Below are positions 9,156 through 17,913 of a stretch of 52,266 nt of DNA, piece after piece. Each line of letters starts with the position of its first letter. The stretch's first letter is position 1. Where the stretch lies: NCBI RefSeq assembly GCF_015476545.1, contig NZ_JADMKV010000028.1, forward strand, positions 1 to 52,266, written 5' to 3'. The translations under genes and the position numbers were made by a program. This DNA is from Methylobacter sp. BlB1 (GTDB taxonomy: Bacteria > Pseudomonadota > Gammaproteobacteria > Methylococcales > Methylomonadaceae). The notes under the pieces are model-generated. The model saw nothing but the letters and a program-made list of their open reading frames with translations, was not told where the DNA came from and searched no databases.

Positions 9156-9491
9156 TCACTCGCCCGCCATTTTTACCGCCACGCGGTCTTCGATGACTCG
9201 CACCGGATAAGTAGCGATCCTGATCGCGTCATTTTCGAAACAGGCGCCGGTTTTCAGGCTGTAGTGCTGTTTATACAGCGGCGATGCCAACATCGGCTCG
9301 CCGCCCAGATCGCCGATCATGCCGCGCGACAGGACGTTGGCCTTGCCGATCGGATCAAAATTGGCGACTGCATAGATTTCCTGAATTCTGGCCAGATAAA
9401 ACAGGGCGACCTGCCTGCCTGCCACTAGCGCACAAACGCCGGAGTCTGGCTGCAGATCATCCAATGTACACACATCGATCCAATTGCTCAT
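9156..9491 (-). CDS. nirD: Nitrite reductase small subunit
   Basis: A 111-residue Rieske-fold protein matching NirD, the small partner of the NADH-dependent assimilatory nitrite reductase. As usual for NirD, the cysteine/histidine pairs that hold the Rieske cluster in related ferredoxins are not present as a full set (the CxH pairs are missing), so it is probably structural. Its ATG overlaps the nirB stop by four bases. It precedes the FAD reductase gene by 28 bases, so all four genes likely form one transcript. Confidence 0.92.
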   Translation of the reverse strand: MSNWIDVCTLDDLQPDSGVCALVAGRQVALFYLARIQEIYAVANFDPIGKANVLSRGMIGDLGGEPMLASPLYKQHYSLKTGACFENDAIRIATYPVRVIEDRVAVKMAGE

Positions 9492-12028
9492 GCGACCTCC
9501 TCGATCAGTTGAAAATGACGACGTTCATGCGGTTGGGCCGGACGCTTCTGACCGCGCTCTTCGACATGCACGATATGGTCATCGGCCTCGTCGCTGTTAA
9601 TGAAGTGCTGAAAGCGCTTCAGGCTGTTTTCGTCTTGCAGCGTGGTTTTCCATTCGCACTGATAGCTGCCGATAATGTGCTGCATCTGCCGCTCCAGTTC
9701 GTCGCATAGCCCCAGCTTGTCGTCGATAACCACAGATTTCAGGTAATCCAGGCCGCCTTCCAGGTTCTCCAACCACACGGACGTGCGCTGCAGGCGGTCG
9801 GCCGTGCGCACGTAAAAAATCAGCACGCGGTCGATGAGCCTGATCAAATCTTCCTTACTCAGATTAGTGGCGAACAGATCGGCATGGCGCGGCTTCATGC
9901 CGCCGTTGCCGCAGACATACAGACTCCAGCCGCCTTCGGTGGCGATAACGCCGATGTCCTTGCTCTGGGCTTCGGCGCACTCGCGGGTGCAGCCGGAAAC
10001 CGCAAACTTGATCTTGTGCGGCGCCCGCAGGCCCTTGTAGCGGTTTTCCAGTGTTATCGCCAGCCCGACACTGTCATTGACGCCGTAACGGCACCAAGTA
10101 CTGCCGACACAGGACTTAACCGTGCGCAGGGATTTGCCGTAAGCATGGCCGGATTCGAAGCCGGCATCGATCAGCTCTTTCCAGATAACTGGCAGTTGCT
10201 CGACACGGGCGCCGAACAGATCGACGCGCTGGCCGCCCGTGATTTTGGTGTACAAACCGTATTTCTTTGCCACCTTCCCCAATACGATCAGGCCATCCGG
10301 CGTGATCTCCCCGCCGGGGATGCGCGGCACGATCGAGTAAGTGCCGTCTTTCTGTATATTGGCCAGAAAGGCGTCATTGGTATCCTGCAAGCCGATGTGC
10401 GGTTTTTCCAGAACATATTCGTTCCAGTAAGACGCCAGAATCGAACCGACCGCCTGCTTGCAGACTTCGCAGCCCAGGCCGCGGCCGTGCTGGTCCAGCA
10501 GCTCGGCGAAGGTTTTGATCCGGCCGACCCGAATCAGGTTGTACAAGTCCTGGCGAGTGTACGGGAAGTGCTCGCAGATGTCGGTATTGATTTCGACCCC
10601 GGCCTTTTTCAGTTCGCAGTCCAGCACTGATTTCAGTAACGCCCCGCAGCCGCCGCAGCCGGTGCCGGCTTTGGTTTCGGCTTTCAGGGCCGGCACCGTG
10701 GCGCAGCCGCCGGCAATGGCGTTGCAGACATCGCCTTTGGAGACGGCATAGCAGGAGCAGATTTGCGCCGACTCCGGCAAGGCATCCGGCCCCAGCCCCG
10801 CCGGTTGCCCGGAGCGCGACGGCAAAATCAAGGCATCCGGGTTTTCCGGCAGTTCAATGCCGTTCAGGCAATACTGCAGCAAGGTGCTGTAACCGCCGGC
10901 ATCGCCGACCAGCACAGCGCCCAGCAAGTGTTTGCTATCGGCGCTGACCACCAGCCGCTTGTAGATATCGGCGCGGCCGTCCTGATACGTGTAAACCAGG
11001 GCGCCCGGCGTTCTGGCATGGGCATCGCCGATACTGGCGACATCAACGCCCATCAGTTTCAGTTTGGTGCTCATGTCGGCGCCGGTAAACGGCTGTTCCT
11101 GGCCGGCCAAATGCGCGGCCACGCTGCGCGCCATGCTGTAGCCCGGCGCCACGAGGCCGAAAATCTGGCCGTTCCATGATGCGCACTCGCCAATCGCGTA
11201 AATGTCATCGTCCGACGTCCGGCACTGGTTATCGATGACGATGCCGCCGCGTACCCCCACGTCCAGGCCACAGGCGCGGGCGATGCCGTCGCGCGGCCGT
11301 ATGCCAGCGGAAAACAGCACGATGTCGGTTTCCAGCATTTCGCCGTCGGCGAAATGCATTTTGTGCAGGCACTGCTCGCCGTCCTTGATCAGCGTCGTAT
11401 TTTTGTTGAGATGGACTGTCACGCCCAAATCCTCGATCTTGCGTTTCAGTAATGCCCCGCCGTTTTCATCGAGCTGTACGGCCATCAAGCGCGGCGCAAA
11501 TTCGACGACATGGGTTTCCAGTCCCAGATCCCGCAAGGCTTTCGCCGCCTCCAGCCCCAGCAGGCCGCCGCCGACCACCGCCCCGACTTTCGATTGTTTG
11601 GCGGCGGCGGTAATGGCTTCCAGGTCCTCGATCGTGCGATACACCAGGCACTGGGTACGTCCATTCCCCGGCACGGGCGGCACGAACGGACAGGAGCCGG
11701 TGGCCAGCACCAGTTTATCGTAGTCGACTGTCACGCCGTTGGCTGAAAGCACCTGCTTGCGCTGCCGATCAATGCTGACCACTTTGTCATTCAAATAAAG
11801 CGTGATCGCGTTATTCTGGAAGAAACCGTCCTCAACCAAAGACAGATCATCGGCGCTCTTGCCGGCAAAATAGTCCGACAGATGCACCCGATCGTAAGCC
11901 GGTCTGGGTTCTTCGCAGAAAGTCACGATTCGGTAGCGGTCTTTCGCAGCGCTGCTGACCAGTTCGGCCAGGAAGTACTGCCCGACCATGCCGTTACCGA
12001 TGACAACCAGGGTTTGTTTGTTGTTCAT
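9488..12028 (-). CDS. nirB: NADH-dependent nitrite reductase large subunit
   Basis: An 846-residue cytoplasmic enzyme that reduces nitrite to ammonium with NADH. It contains an FAD/NAD pyridine nucleotide reductase part (VVIGNGMVGQYF at the start and GAVVGGGLLGLEAAKAL near 150), a BFD-like [2Fe-2S] domain (CSCYAVSKGDVC...CGGCGALL) and the sulfite/nitrite reductase half whose siroheme-[4Fe-4S] ligands are in KSCVGSTWCRYG and SGCTRECAEA. I chose the ATG at 12028, since gagg precedes it by five bases; an ATG two codons earlier is possible. It is the first gene of the leftward operon. Its leader carries tandem hairpins and a terminator that predict NasT control. Confidence 0.95.
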   Translation of the reverse strand: MNNKQTLVVIGNGMVGQYFLAELVSSAAKDRYRIVTFCEEPRPAYDRVHLSDYFAGKSADDLSLVEDGFFQNNAITLYLNDKVVSIDRQRKQVLSANGVTVDYDKLVLATGSCPFVPPVPGNGRTQCLVYRTIEDLEAITAAAKQSKVGAVVGGGLLGLEAAKALRDLGLETHVVEFAPRLMAVQLDENGGALLKRKIEDLGVTVHLNKNTTLIKDGEQCLHKMHFADGEMLETDIVLFSAGIRPRDGIARACGLDVGVRGGIVIDNQCRTSDDDIYAIGECASWNGQIFGLVAPGYSMARSVAAHLAGQEQPFTGADMSTKLKLMGVDVASIGDAHARTPGALVYTYQDGRADIYKRLVVSADSKHLLGAVLVGDAGGYSTLLQYCLNGIELPENPDALILPSRSGQPAGLGPDALPESAQICSCYAVSKGDVCNAIAGGCATVPALKAETKAGTGCGGCGALLKSVLDCELKKAGVEINTDICEHFPYTRQDLYNLIRVGRIKTFAELLDQHGRGLGCEVCKQAVGSILASYWNEYVLEKPHIGLQDTNDAFLANIQKDGTYSIVPRIPGGEITPDGLIVLGKVAKKYGLYTKITGGQRVDLFGARVEQLPVIWKELIDAGFESGHAYGKSLRTVKSCVGSTWCRYGVNDSVGLAITLENRYKGLRAPHKIKFAVSGCTRECAEAQSKDIGVIATEGGWSLYVCGNGGMKPRHADLFATNLSKEDLIRLIDRVLIFYVRTADRLQRTSVWLENLEGGLDYLKSVVIDDKLGLCDELERQMQHIIGSYQCEWKTTLQDENSLKRFQHFINSDEADDHIVHVEERGQKRPAQPHERRHFQLIEEVA

Positions 12029-12109
12029 GTGCACCTCATATAGCTTTTATGTTGCGTCTGCCGCCCGTTTTGGGCGCCAAATCCCGCTGGCTTGCCTGAA
12101 CATTTTTTT

Positions 12110-12170
12110 GTCCCAAAAAAAAAGGCGACCTGCTATACATGACGGATCATGCAAACAGGACGCCTTTGTC
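12110..12170 (-). terminator. Leader terminator (attenuator) before nirB
   Basis: On the minus strand aaaggcgtcctg (12168-12157) pairs with caggtcgccttt (12132-12121), 11 of 12 positions matched with one U-U mismatch, and is followed at once by a run of about nine T. It lies about 90-140 bases upstream of the nirB start, so it would stop transcription before the operon unless overridden. The same ggacaaaggcgtc block begins the terminator in front of nrtA, indicating common control. Confidence 0.82.
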
Positions 12171-12200
12171 CATAACAAAACAAAATTAACGTTCAAGGAG

Positions 12201-12243
12201 ACTTCTAATCTGATAGAAGCAATATCGATGCCAATCGTTACAC
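12201..12243 (-). promoter_or_regulatory. Tandem hexaloop hairpins, probable NasT (ANTAR) target in nirB leader
   Basis: On the minus strand two hairpins stand three bases apart just ahead of the terminator: taacga-ttggca-tcgata (one mismatch in the stem) and cttcta-tcagat-tagaag (perfect 6 bp). Both have six-base loops with G at position four. Known ANTAR target RNAs have exactly this form, two short stems with hexanucleotide loops and fixed loop bases. The usual A at loop position one is T here, which weakens the match. Confidence 0.6.
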
Positions 12244-12339
12244 TTCAATAAATTCGATGACTGCATGAATAGGCTGCGCGCATATGCCATTCTCGTTGCA
12301 CTCAAATAATGCAGATTCACCGCTAATACGCACCATCAT

Positions 12340-12365
12340 GGCTCATATCAGGAGCCGGCATGAGC
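12340..12365 (+). promoter_or_regulatory. Mutually exclusive hairpins before the MFS transporter gene
   Basis: ggctc (12340-12344) can pair with gagcc (12352-12356), or gctcat (12341-12346) can pair with atgagc (12360-12365). The two pairings exclude each other. There is no U run after them. This lies in the presumed leader of the rightward transporter-nasT transcript, but a regulatory role is only a suggestion. Confidence 0.25.
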
Positions 12366-12485
12366 TAATGGCGCTTTAATTCCCCCGTGGCATATAACCT
12401 GCTTGACGTGAATCCGGCTGCCCCTTAATCGCATCGATCTTTATCCCAGGGCAGATACCGATATTCACCAACCTGGAACCAAACC

Positions 12486-13964
12486 ATGTCAATCGCATCA
12501 TTCAAGCTGCTGCCCATGCGCGGCAAAATTAAAATTCTGCATATGAGCTGGATGGCTTTTTTCATCAGTTTCGTCATCTGGTTCAACCACGCGCCGCTGA
12601 TGGTGCTGATCCAGCAGGAGCTGGGCATCAGCGACGGCGAGGTGGAAATCATTCTGTTGCTGAACGTGGCCCTGACTATTCCCGCGCGGGTCATCATCGG
12701 CATGGTCGTAGACCGCTTCGGCGCCAGGATCAGTTACAGTGTATTGCTGGCGGTGTGCAGCGTGCCGTGCTTCATGTTCGCGCTGGCGGAAAATTTCGCC
12801 GAACTGGCCTGGGCGAGATTTTTACTGGGCTTTATCGGTGCGGGCTTCGTGGTCGGCGTGCGCATCATCGGCGACTGGTTTCCGTCCAGCCAGATGGGAA
12901 CCGCCGAAGGCATTTACGCGGGCTGGGGCAACTTCGGCTCGGCCTTCGCCGCCATCGTGCTGCCTGGCCTGGCGTTTTATTTTGGTGCAGAGAACGGCTG
13001 GCGCTATGCGATCGCGCTGACTGGCCTGACCGCGCTGGTTTATTCGTTCATTTATTACCGCAATGTCGAAAACCTGCCCGTCGAACTGGCCGGATTGAAG
13101 AGCAAACGCGCGTCGACCATGGAAGTCACCAGCATCGAGGATTTGTTTCTGTACATTCTCAGCCTGCTGCCCTTGTATGCCGCTTTATCATTGCTGACCT
13201 GGAAGCTGTCGTCGCCGGCCAGCCCGATCCTGTCGCCGGGCTGGGCCATAGTGATGCATCTGTTTATCCTGGCCGTCTTTCTGGTTCACGCCTGGCAATT
13301 GGTTCAAACCAACGCCGAGCGCCTGAGCCGGCCGATACCGAGTATCCATCATTACCGCTACCGGCAGGTCTTCGTTCTGGCCATTGCCTACCTGATCACC
13401 TTCGGTTCCAAACTGGCGGTATTGTCGATGCTGCCGATATTCTTTTTCAATACGTTCAACGGCACGCAGGATCTGTCCATGCTGGATGCAGGCTTGCTGG
13501 CTTCCAGCTTTGTGATCACCAACGTGATCGCCCGCCCGGCCGGCGGCTGGCTGAGCGACCAGATCGGCCGCAAGTTGTCGCTGGCGCTATTCAGCGTTGG
13601 GTTGACCGGCGGCTATTTGCTGATGGCTCTGATCACGCCGCAATGGTCGATCGCATCGGCCGTGCTGGCAACCTTGATCTGCGCGGTTTTCATGCAGGCC
13701 GCCGAGGGCGCCATCTTTGCTTTCGTGCCGCTGGTCAGGCGGGCGATCACCGGCGAGGTGGCCGGCATCGTCGGCGCCTACGGCAATGCCGGCGCCATCA
13801 TTTTTCTGATTCTGCTGACCTTCCTGTCGCCCGCCGGCTTTTTCCTGCTGCTGGGCGGCTGCTCTCTTTCACTGGTGGGCCTGGTGCGATATCTCGACGA
13901 ACCGCGCAATTTCATTACCGAGATCATGCCGGACGGCTCTATTGTCAAGATTGAGCTGGAATAG
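12486..13964 (+). CDS. MFS nitrate/nitrite transporter (NNP family)
   Basis: This 492-residue inner-membrane protein shows about 12 hydrophobic segments and the NNP nitrate signature in GIYAGWGNFGSAF (about residues 139-151), followed by a matching second-half segment (GAYGNAGAIIF). NNP proteins (NarK, NasA, NrtP) take up nitrate or export nitrite by symport or exchange; direction cannot be set from sequence, although position beside nasT and assimilation genes favours uptake. The gene diverges from nirB and is followed two bases later by nasT. The ribosome site is weak. The second half has a longer cytoplasmic loop (about residues 195-290, with extra hydrophobic parts) than short NarK1 types. 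Confidence 0.85.
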   Translation: MSIASFKLLPMRGKIKILHMSWMAFFISFVIWFNHAPLMVLIQQELGISDGEVEIILLLNVALTIPARVIIGMVVDRFGARISYSVLLAVCSVPCFMFALAENFAELAWARFLLGFIGAGFVVGVRIIGDWFPSSQMGTAEGIYAGWGNFGSAFAAIVLPGLAFYFGAENGWRYAIALTGLTALVYSFIYYRNVENLPVELAGLKSKRASTMEVTSIEDLFLYILSLLPLYAALSLLTWKLSSPASPILSPGWAIVMHLFILAVFLVHAWQLVQTNAERLSRPIPSIHHYRYRQVFVLAIAYLITFGSKLAVLSMLPIFFFNTFNGTQDLSMLDAGLLASSFVITNVIARPAGGWLSDQIGRKLSLALFSVGLTGGYLLMALITPQWSIASAVLATLICAVFMQAAEGAIFAFVPLVRRAITGEVAGIVGAYGNAGAIIFLILLTFLSPAGFFLLLGGCSLSLVGLVRYLDEPRNFITEIMPDGSIVKIELE

Positions 13965-13966
13965 CT

Positions 13967-14545
13967 ATGACGAAGCCCAAAGTCCTGATTATCGAGGAAT
14001 TCGACAACGAACGCCTGCTGGAAAAAAGCCTGCGGCAGCATGGCTATGAGGCGGCAACCTTGAGACTGCAAGCGCTGAATCTTCCGGAAGTCATCGGCGG
14101 CCTGCAGCCCGATGTGGCAGTGCTGAACCTTTACTCGCCCGGCGACAAGGTTCTGGAAATGGTGCTGGACATCAACCAAAACCATTCAATACCGGTCGTG
14201 ATGTTTGCCGAAGATCAGCAGACCGATACCATCAATAAAGTGATCAAAGCCGGCGTCAGCGCCTATATCATCGATGGCCTGGACCCCAATCGGATCAAAA
14301 CCATCATTGAAATCGCCATCGCCCGCTTCAAGGAACAGCAGGCCTTGAAAGAGGAATTGAAAAAAACCAAAACCCAACTGGAAGACCGCAAACAAATCGA
14401 TCGCGCCAAGGCGATCCTGATCAAGTCCCAAGGCTACAGTGAAGACGAGGCTTATCGCGCTTTACGCAAACTGGCGATGGATCGCAAGATTTCACTGGGT
14501 GAAATGGCCAAGAACGTCATCGCGATGGCCGAACTGTTTAAATGA
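13967..14545 (+). CDS. nasT: ANTAR-domain antitermination regulator
   Basis: A 192-residue protein with a response-regulator receiver fold (about 1-120), a coiled linker and a C-terminal ANTAR RNA-binding domain (about 130-190, QIDRAKAILIKSQGYSEDEAY). NasT binds leader RNA of nitrate assimilation operons and prevents termination; in Azotobacter and Pseudomonas it is held back by the nitrate sensor NasS. Here the acidic pocket is E10-E11, but the position of the phosphoacceptor Asp is Asn54 (VLNLYSP), so control by phosphorylation is unlikely. The gene starts two bases after the transporter stop. Its probable targets, the nirB and nrtA leaders, are in this window. No nasS gene is visible. Confidence 0.9.
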   Translation: MTKPKVLIIEEFDNERLLEKSLRQHGYEAATLRLQALNLPEVIGGLQPDVAVLNLYSPGDKVLEMVLDINQNHSIPVVMFAEDQQTDTINKVIKAGVSAYIIDGLDPNRIKTIIEIAIARFKEQQALKEELKKTKTQLEDRKQIDRAKAILIKSQGYSEDEAYRALRKLAMDRKISLGEMAKNVIAMAELFK

Positions 14546-14602
14546 TCAGCTGCAGGCAGACAATTTGCCCGCCTGTAGGGCTGAATTCATTCGGCCCTGA
14601 AC

Positions 14603-14725
14603 TGCGGCTGGACGGGGCATGTTGCCCTGTCCAAAACGTTCAGCTTTGGTTTAGCGTAACCTCTCAGCTCAGCTATTGCAGAAACGTTAGGGACGGGGTT
14701 GCAAACCTCGTCCCGCTGGTCGGAT
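14603..14725 (+). repeat. Dispersed repeat, family A, copy 1
   Basis: Begins ctgcggctggacggggcat, forms a GC-rich hairpin (gacggggcatgttgccctgtc), continues through a conserved tail with gttttagcgtaac-like and attgcagaaacgttaggg segments, and closes with a second GC-rich hairpin (gggacggggttgcaaacctcgtccc). It sits between nasT and a convergent lipoprotein gene, where the hairpins may also serve as a terminator. Confidence 0.65.
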
Positions 14726-14741
14726 CGCCGTCACGTCCGTG

Positions 14742-15221
14742 TCATTCCTCTAATGGTTCTTCAAGGTATATTCGGCTAAGTTTCCAGATGTTACCAATAC
14801 GTGTGAATTCCATGGATAAAATGAAAGCAAAATCGGCGCTTTGTTGGTCGTTGGGGGCCAGTGTGGTTTTCTCCAGGATTGCTTCCCGCAGATTCTTATC
14901 AATAACTTTTCCGCCGACGACAACCGAATCCTCAAGTTGATCCATGGCTTTGTCGTAGACTTCCTTTACAAACTTGTCTCGACCAACCGGAATTACTCGA
15001 TCGGAATCCATTGGTCCCCGTGTTTCCAAAGGGAACTGAGTCATTTCGGCAACTCTGGTTTTGTCGTTTTTTTCGACGGCCTGGCGAAATTGATTCCAGA
15101 ATTGCTGTAAGTCCTCCGCGGCGATGGCCGAAGTCGTGCAGGCAGACAACAAAATTACTAAAAAAAGCAAATAAATACTTTTGGCACCATGTCCATATTC
15201 CTTTAGCCAGCAAGCGGCCAA
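14742..15221 (-). CDS. Putative lipoprotein of unknown function
   Basis: A 159-residue protein with a hydrophobic N-terminal segment ending in a lipobox-like LLSAC (Cys28), so probably a lipoprotein; the rest is soluble, rich in charged residues, and ends in a strand pair (ADFAFILSMEFTRIGNIWKLSRIY) reminiscent of small NTF2-like or DUF-type periplasmic proteins. I do not recognise a family. The start could be the first ATG or one at residue position 10 or later. It is convergent with nasT and sits alone. Confidence 0.55.
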   Translation of the reverse strand: MAACWLKEYGHGAKSIYLLFLVILLSACTTSAIAAEDLQQFWNQFRQAVEKNDKTRVAEMTQFPLETRGPMDSDRVIPVGRDKFVKEVYDKAMDQLEDSVVVGGKVIDKNLREAILEKTTLAPNDQQSADFAFILSMEFTRIGNIWKLSRIYLEEPLEE

Positions 15222-15399
15222 CGCATCACTTTTCGTTGCCAGGAGGATTTCGGAAATCTGGATTCTTTTACCCGATCGCCTTGATTGCCGCCAAGTATTT
15301 TATAGTGGGTTATGTTTCCTCGATGAGAAAGCCGACATGATTTCCTGATGAGGTAAGGCTCGAATTTGCTGCACTAGGTTTATCAATAACAATTATTTG

Positions 15400-15663
15400 T
15401 TAAAGGTCGTCATCTAAGAGCTTGTAACAAATGGATTTATATTTAGCGCAGACTAGCGCGTCGTCAAGACTTTTAAAAGTTCCCCAAAATCTGAGAAAGC
15501 CCTCAATTGAGCCATACACTGAAAACTCATGTTCATTGCGAATAATAAACGGCTTTTTAGGGATTTTTCCCCCTATAAGTAGTGGATTGATTAAATATCC
15601 GTTAACGAAATCTTCTGCTAAATATTCAACATCATCTTCGATTTTAAATTTAACTAAGCGCAT
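15400..15663 (-). CDS. Small hypothetical protein
   Basis: An 87-residue acidic protein, no signal peptide or membrane segment, not recognised. The reading frame extends upstream to 15747, but the ATG at 15663 has ggtga eight bases ahead and starts the part that looks protein-like (MRLVKFKIEDDVEYLAED). The gene is visibly AT-richer than the nitrate genes on both sides, suggesting separate ancestry. It ends in a string of Asp. Could be a cassette-like or mobile hypothetical; no function is proposed. Confidence 0.45.
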   Translation of the reverse strand: MRLVKFKIEDDVEYLAEDFVNGYLINPLLIGGKIPKKPFIIRNEHEFSVYGSIEGFLRFWGTFKSLDDALVCAKYKSICYKLLDDDL

Positions 15664-15763
15664 GATAATTTCACCATATAGTCCAAACTTGGAAGCTTGA
15701 TTAGTACGAGCAGTCAAGTTAAGCGCCCAGACAACCAAAAATATCAACCTTGAGCCTGAACTG

Positions 15764-15831
15764 ATATCCAGCTTATCTTGAGTTTGAGCTTGAGCTTGAG
15801 ATTGAGCTTGAGCTTGAGCTAAGCTGGATAT
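15764..15831. repeat. TTGAGC hexamer array enclosed by a 12-bp inverted repeat
   Basis: Seven hexamers (ttgagt, ttgagc twice, ttgaga, ttgagc three times) fill 15778-15819 with no gap and are framed exactly by atatccagctta (15764-15775) and its perfect reverse complement taagctggatat (15820-15831). An extra single ttgagc lies at 15750-15755. The whole is non-coding in the preferred gene model. Confidence 0.85.
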
Positions 15832-16260
15832 ATTAGATGGATGAAATTACATATTCAATACAAAAAATTACATAGGCGTGATAAGGACTACAGTTGTAAT
15901 CTCCATACACGGCAAAAAAGTTGACTGATTGATTTACAAGGAAGGCAAATAAAGGACTTGAAAGTCCATCGCTAATCGATTTCTGCAGTCCCGCTTCGCC
16001 GAATTAATGCTGTAGCGGGACGGAGTTGCAAACCCCATTCTGCTTGGGGATATATGTCTGCCTGTACCTGTACGTAACTTCGGATAACGATTCTGGCGCA
16101 CCAATTCTCAGCAAAACGCACCAACCCTGTGCCGTTAATCCTGTGGTTTCTGCACACAAAACAGGCAAACCCAGGCGAATCCGAGCAACAGGCGATCACC
16201 AAGCCAGCATTTATCAACACGAACAGCCTAGATCTACCATTTGGCATCCGAATTGCATTA
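15832..16260. other. Non-coding stretch upstream of nrtA leader
   Basis: No convincing gene. A short stretch around 15985-16040 (gcgggacggagttgcaaacccc) resembles the closing hairpin of repeat family A and may be a leftover of one. The nrtA promoter should lie towards the right end. Confidence 0.35.
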
Positions 16261-16271
16261 AGTACTTCAGA

Positions 16272-16287
16272 ACTCCACCGTCGGAGT
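16272..16287 (+). promoter_or_regulatory. Hexaloop hairpin, probable NasT (ANTAR) target in nrtA leader
   Basis: A perfect 5-bp stem actcc/ggagt closes the six-base loop accgtc, with A at position one and G at position four, which is the ANTAR loop rule. It lies 33 bases before the terminator. The expected companion hairpin just upstream is not convincing: only a weak, interrupted stem can be drawn at about 16250-16270. Confidence 0.55.
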
Positions 16288-16320
16288 CAAGAAAACGGCT
16301 CACTGTAGAGCAAACGGGAC

Positions 16321-16378
16321 AAAGGCGTCTTTCGGGCATTGCTATCCGGCAATGGCACGAAGACGCCTTTTTTATTTT
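16321..16378 (+). terminator. Leader terminator (attenuator) before nrtA
   Basis: aaaggcgtctt (16321-16331) pairs perfectly with aagacgccttt (16360-16370), with an inner helix cattgc/gcaatg (16337-16342 with 16349-16354), and is followed by a T-rich run to 16378. It stands 26 bases before the nrtA ATG. Its first arm shares ggacaaaggcgtc with the nirB attenuator. Confidence 0.88.
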
Positions 16379-16403
16379 TCGCGGTTTTTGTCTAGGGCTC
16401 ACT

Positions 16404-17780
16404 ATGAAAATAATAACTACGTTCACCGCTAAAAAATTGTGGTTGGCAGCATCCGTATTGACCATTTCCACTCATCTGGCTGCGGCTGGCAAACTGGAGA
16501 AGGAAGACCTGAAATTCGGCTTTATCAAGCTCACCGATATGGCCCCTTTGGCGGTTGCTTATGAAAAGGGGTTCTTCGAGGACGAAGGCCTGTACGTGCA
16601 ACTGGAAGCCCAGGCAAACTGGAAAGTCGTTCTGGACCGCGTCATCAGCGGCGAGTTGGACGGCTCGCATATGCTGGCGCCGGCCCCTTTGGGCGCCAGC
16701 ATCGGCTTCGGCACCAAGGCCGATATCGTAACCGCCTTCAGCATGGGCTTCAACGGCAACGCCATTACCCTTTCAAACGAGATCTGGAAACAGATGAAGC
16801 CGAACGTGCCTGTTGCGGACGGCAAATTGATACGCCCGGTTAAAGCCGATGCCCTCAAGCCTGTCGTCGATAAATACAAAAGCCAAGGCAAGCCTTTCAA
16901 CATGGCCATGACCTTTCCGGTCGGCAGCCATAACCTGAAATTGCGCTACTGGCTAGCGGCCGGCGGCATCAAGCCGGGCTATTACGAACCGCCCCAAGAC
17001 ATCTCGGGCCAGATCGATGCCGAGGCCATGCTATCCGTGACGCCGCCCCCGCAAATGCCCGCCACGCTCGAAGCGGGCACCATTTACGGATATTGCGTAG
17101 GCGAGCCCTGGAACCAGCAGGCGGTATTCAAGGGTATAGGCGTGCCGGTCATTACCGACGAGGAACTCTGGAAAAACACGCCCGAAAAAGTGTTCGGCGT
17201 CACCCAGGCATGGGCCGACAAATACCCCAACACCCATAAAGCCGTCATCAAGGCTTTGATCCGCGCCGCCATTTGGCTGGATGAGGACAACAATAAAAAC
17301 CGCAAGGAAGCGATCGGAATGCTGTCGCAGACGCAATATGTCGGCGCCGACCAGGAAGTGCTCGCCAACAGCATGACCGGCACTTTTGAATACGAAAAAG
17401 GCGACAAGCGCCCCCTGCCCGATTTCAACACGTTCTTCCGCAATAGCGCCAGTTATCCTTCCTACGACAGCGCGGTCTGGTATCTGACCCAGATGCGACG
17501 CTGGGGCCAGATCAACGAATACAAACCCGACAGCTGGTATCTGGAAACGGCCAGAAAAGTCTATCGCCCCGATATTTACCTGGCCGCGGCCAAGGAACTG
17601 ATCGCCGAAGGCAAGGCCAAGGCCGGCGATTTCCCGGCCGATACCGGCCTCAAGCCGGCGCAAGATTTCTTCATCGACAAGATTGCGTTCGATGCCAGCA
17701 AGCCCAACGACTATCTGGCCAAATTCCCGATCGGTTTGAAAGGAAAACAAAAAATAGTCGGCGGCAAGATAACTGAATAA
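16404..17780 (+). CDS. nrtA: Nitrate ABC transporter substrate-binding protein
   Basis: A 458-residue periplasmic binding protein of the NrtA/CmpA/SsuA family. It has a signal peptide (about residues 1-27, THLAAA then the mature start) and the family pattern near [26 protein letters not shown], with the [19 protein letters not shown] block. It would capture nitrate (or nitrite) and pass it to NrtB. The presence of a signal peptide argues against it being NasS, the cytoplasmic relative that pairs with NasT. The frame is open far upstream, but the ATG at 16404 starts directly after the attenuator and is the only one that gives a signal peptide. It is first in nrtA-nrtB-nrtCD-porin. Confidence 0.9.
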   Translation: MKIITTFTAKKLWLAASVLTISTHLAAAGKLEKEDLKFGFIKLTDMAPLAVAYEKGFFEDEGLYVQLEAQANWKVVLDRVISGELDGSHMLAPAPLGASIGFGTKADIVTAFSMGFNGNAITLSNEIWKQMKPNVPVADGKLIRPVKADALKPVVDKYKSQGKPFNMAMTFPVGSHNLKLRYWLAAGGIKPGYYEPPQDISGQIDAEAMLSVTPPPQMPATLEAGTIYGYCVGEPWNQQAVFKGIGVPVITDEELWKNTPEKVFGVTQAWADKYPNTHKAVIKALIRAAIWLDEDNNKNRKEAIGMLSQTQYVGADQEVLANSMTGTFEYEKGDKRPLPDFNTFFRNSASYPSYDSAVWYLTQMRRWGQINEYKPDSWYLETARKVYRPDIYLAAAKELIAEGKAKAGDFPADTGLKPAQDFFIDKIAFDASKPNDYLAKFPIGLKGKQKIVGGKITE

Positions 17781-17913
17781 CCCTTTAAACAAGCTTGATC
17801 GTGAGCCCTCTGGCTAAACAACGGAAGTTTATAAGGTGCAGGGAAGCATCTTTTTTTAATAGCCATCGAGCCGCTCAGACTTCATGCAAAAGCCCCACAG
17901 AGGGAGGTGTCCT

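Noticed and set aside
12755-13954. A 399-codon frame shifted against the MFS transporter
   Set aside because: It is arginine-rich with no membrane segments and has no start signal; the other frame is a typical nitrate transporter.
15764-15831. CRISPR array
   Set aside because: Units are six bases without spacers and there are no cas genes.
16404-17780. NasS, the NasT-binding sensor, as identity of the NrtA-like protein
   Set aside because: It has a signal peptide and heads permease and ATPase genes, so it is a transporter component.
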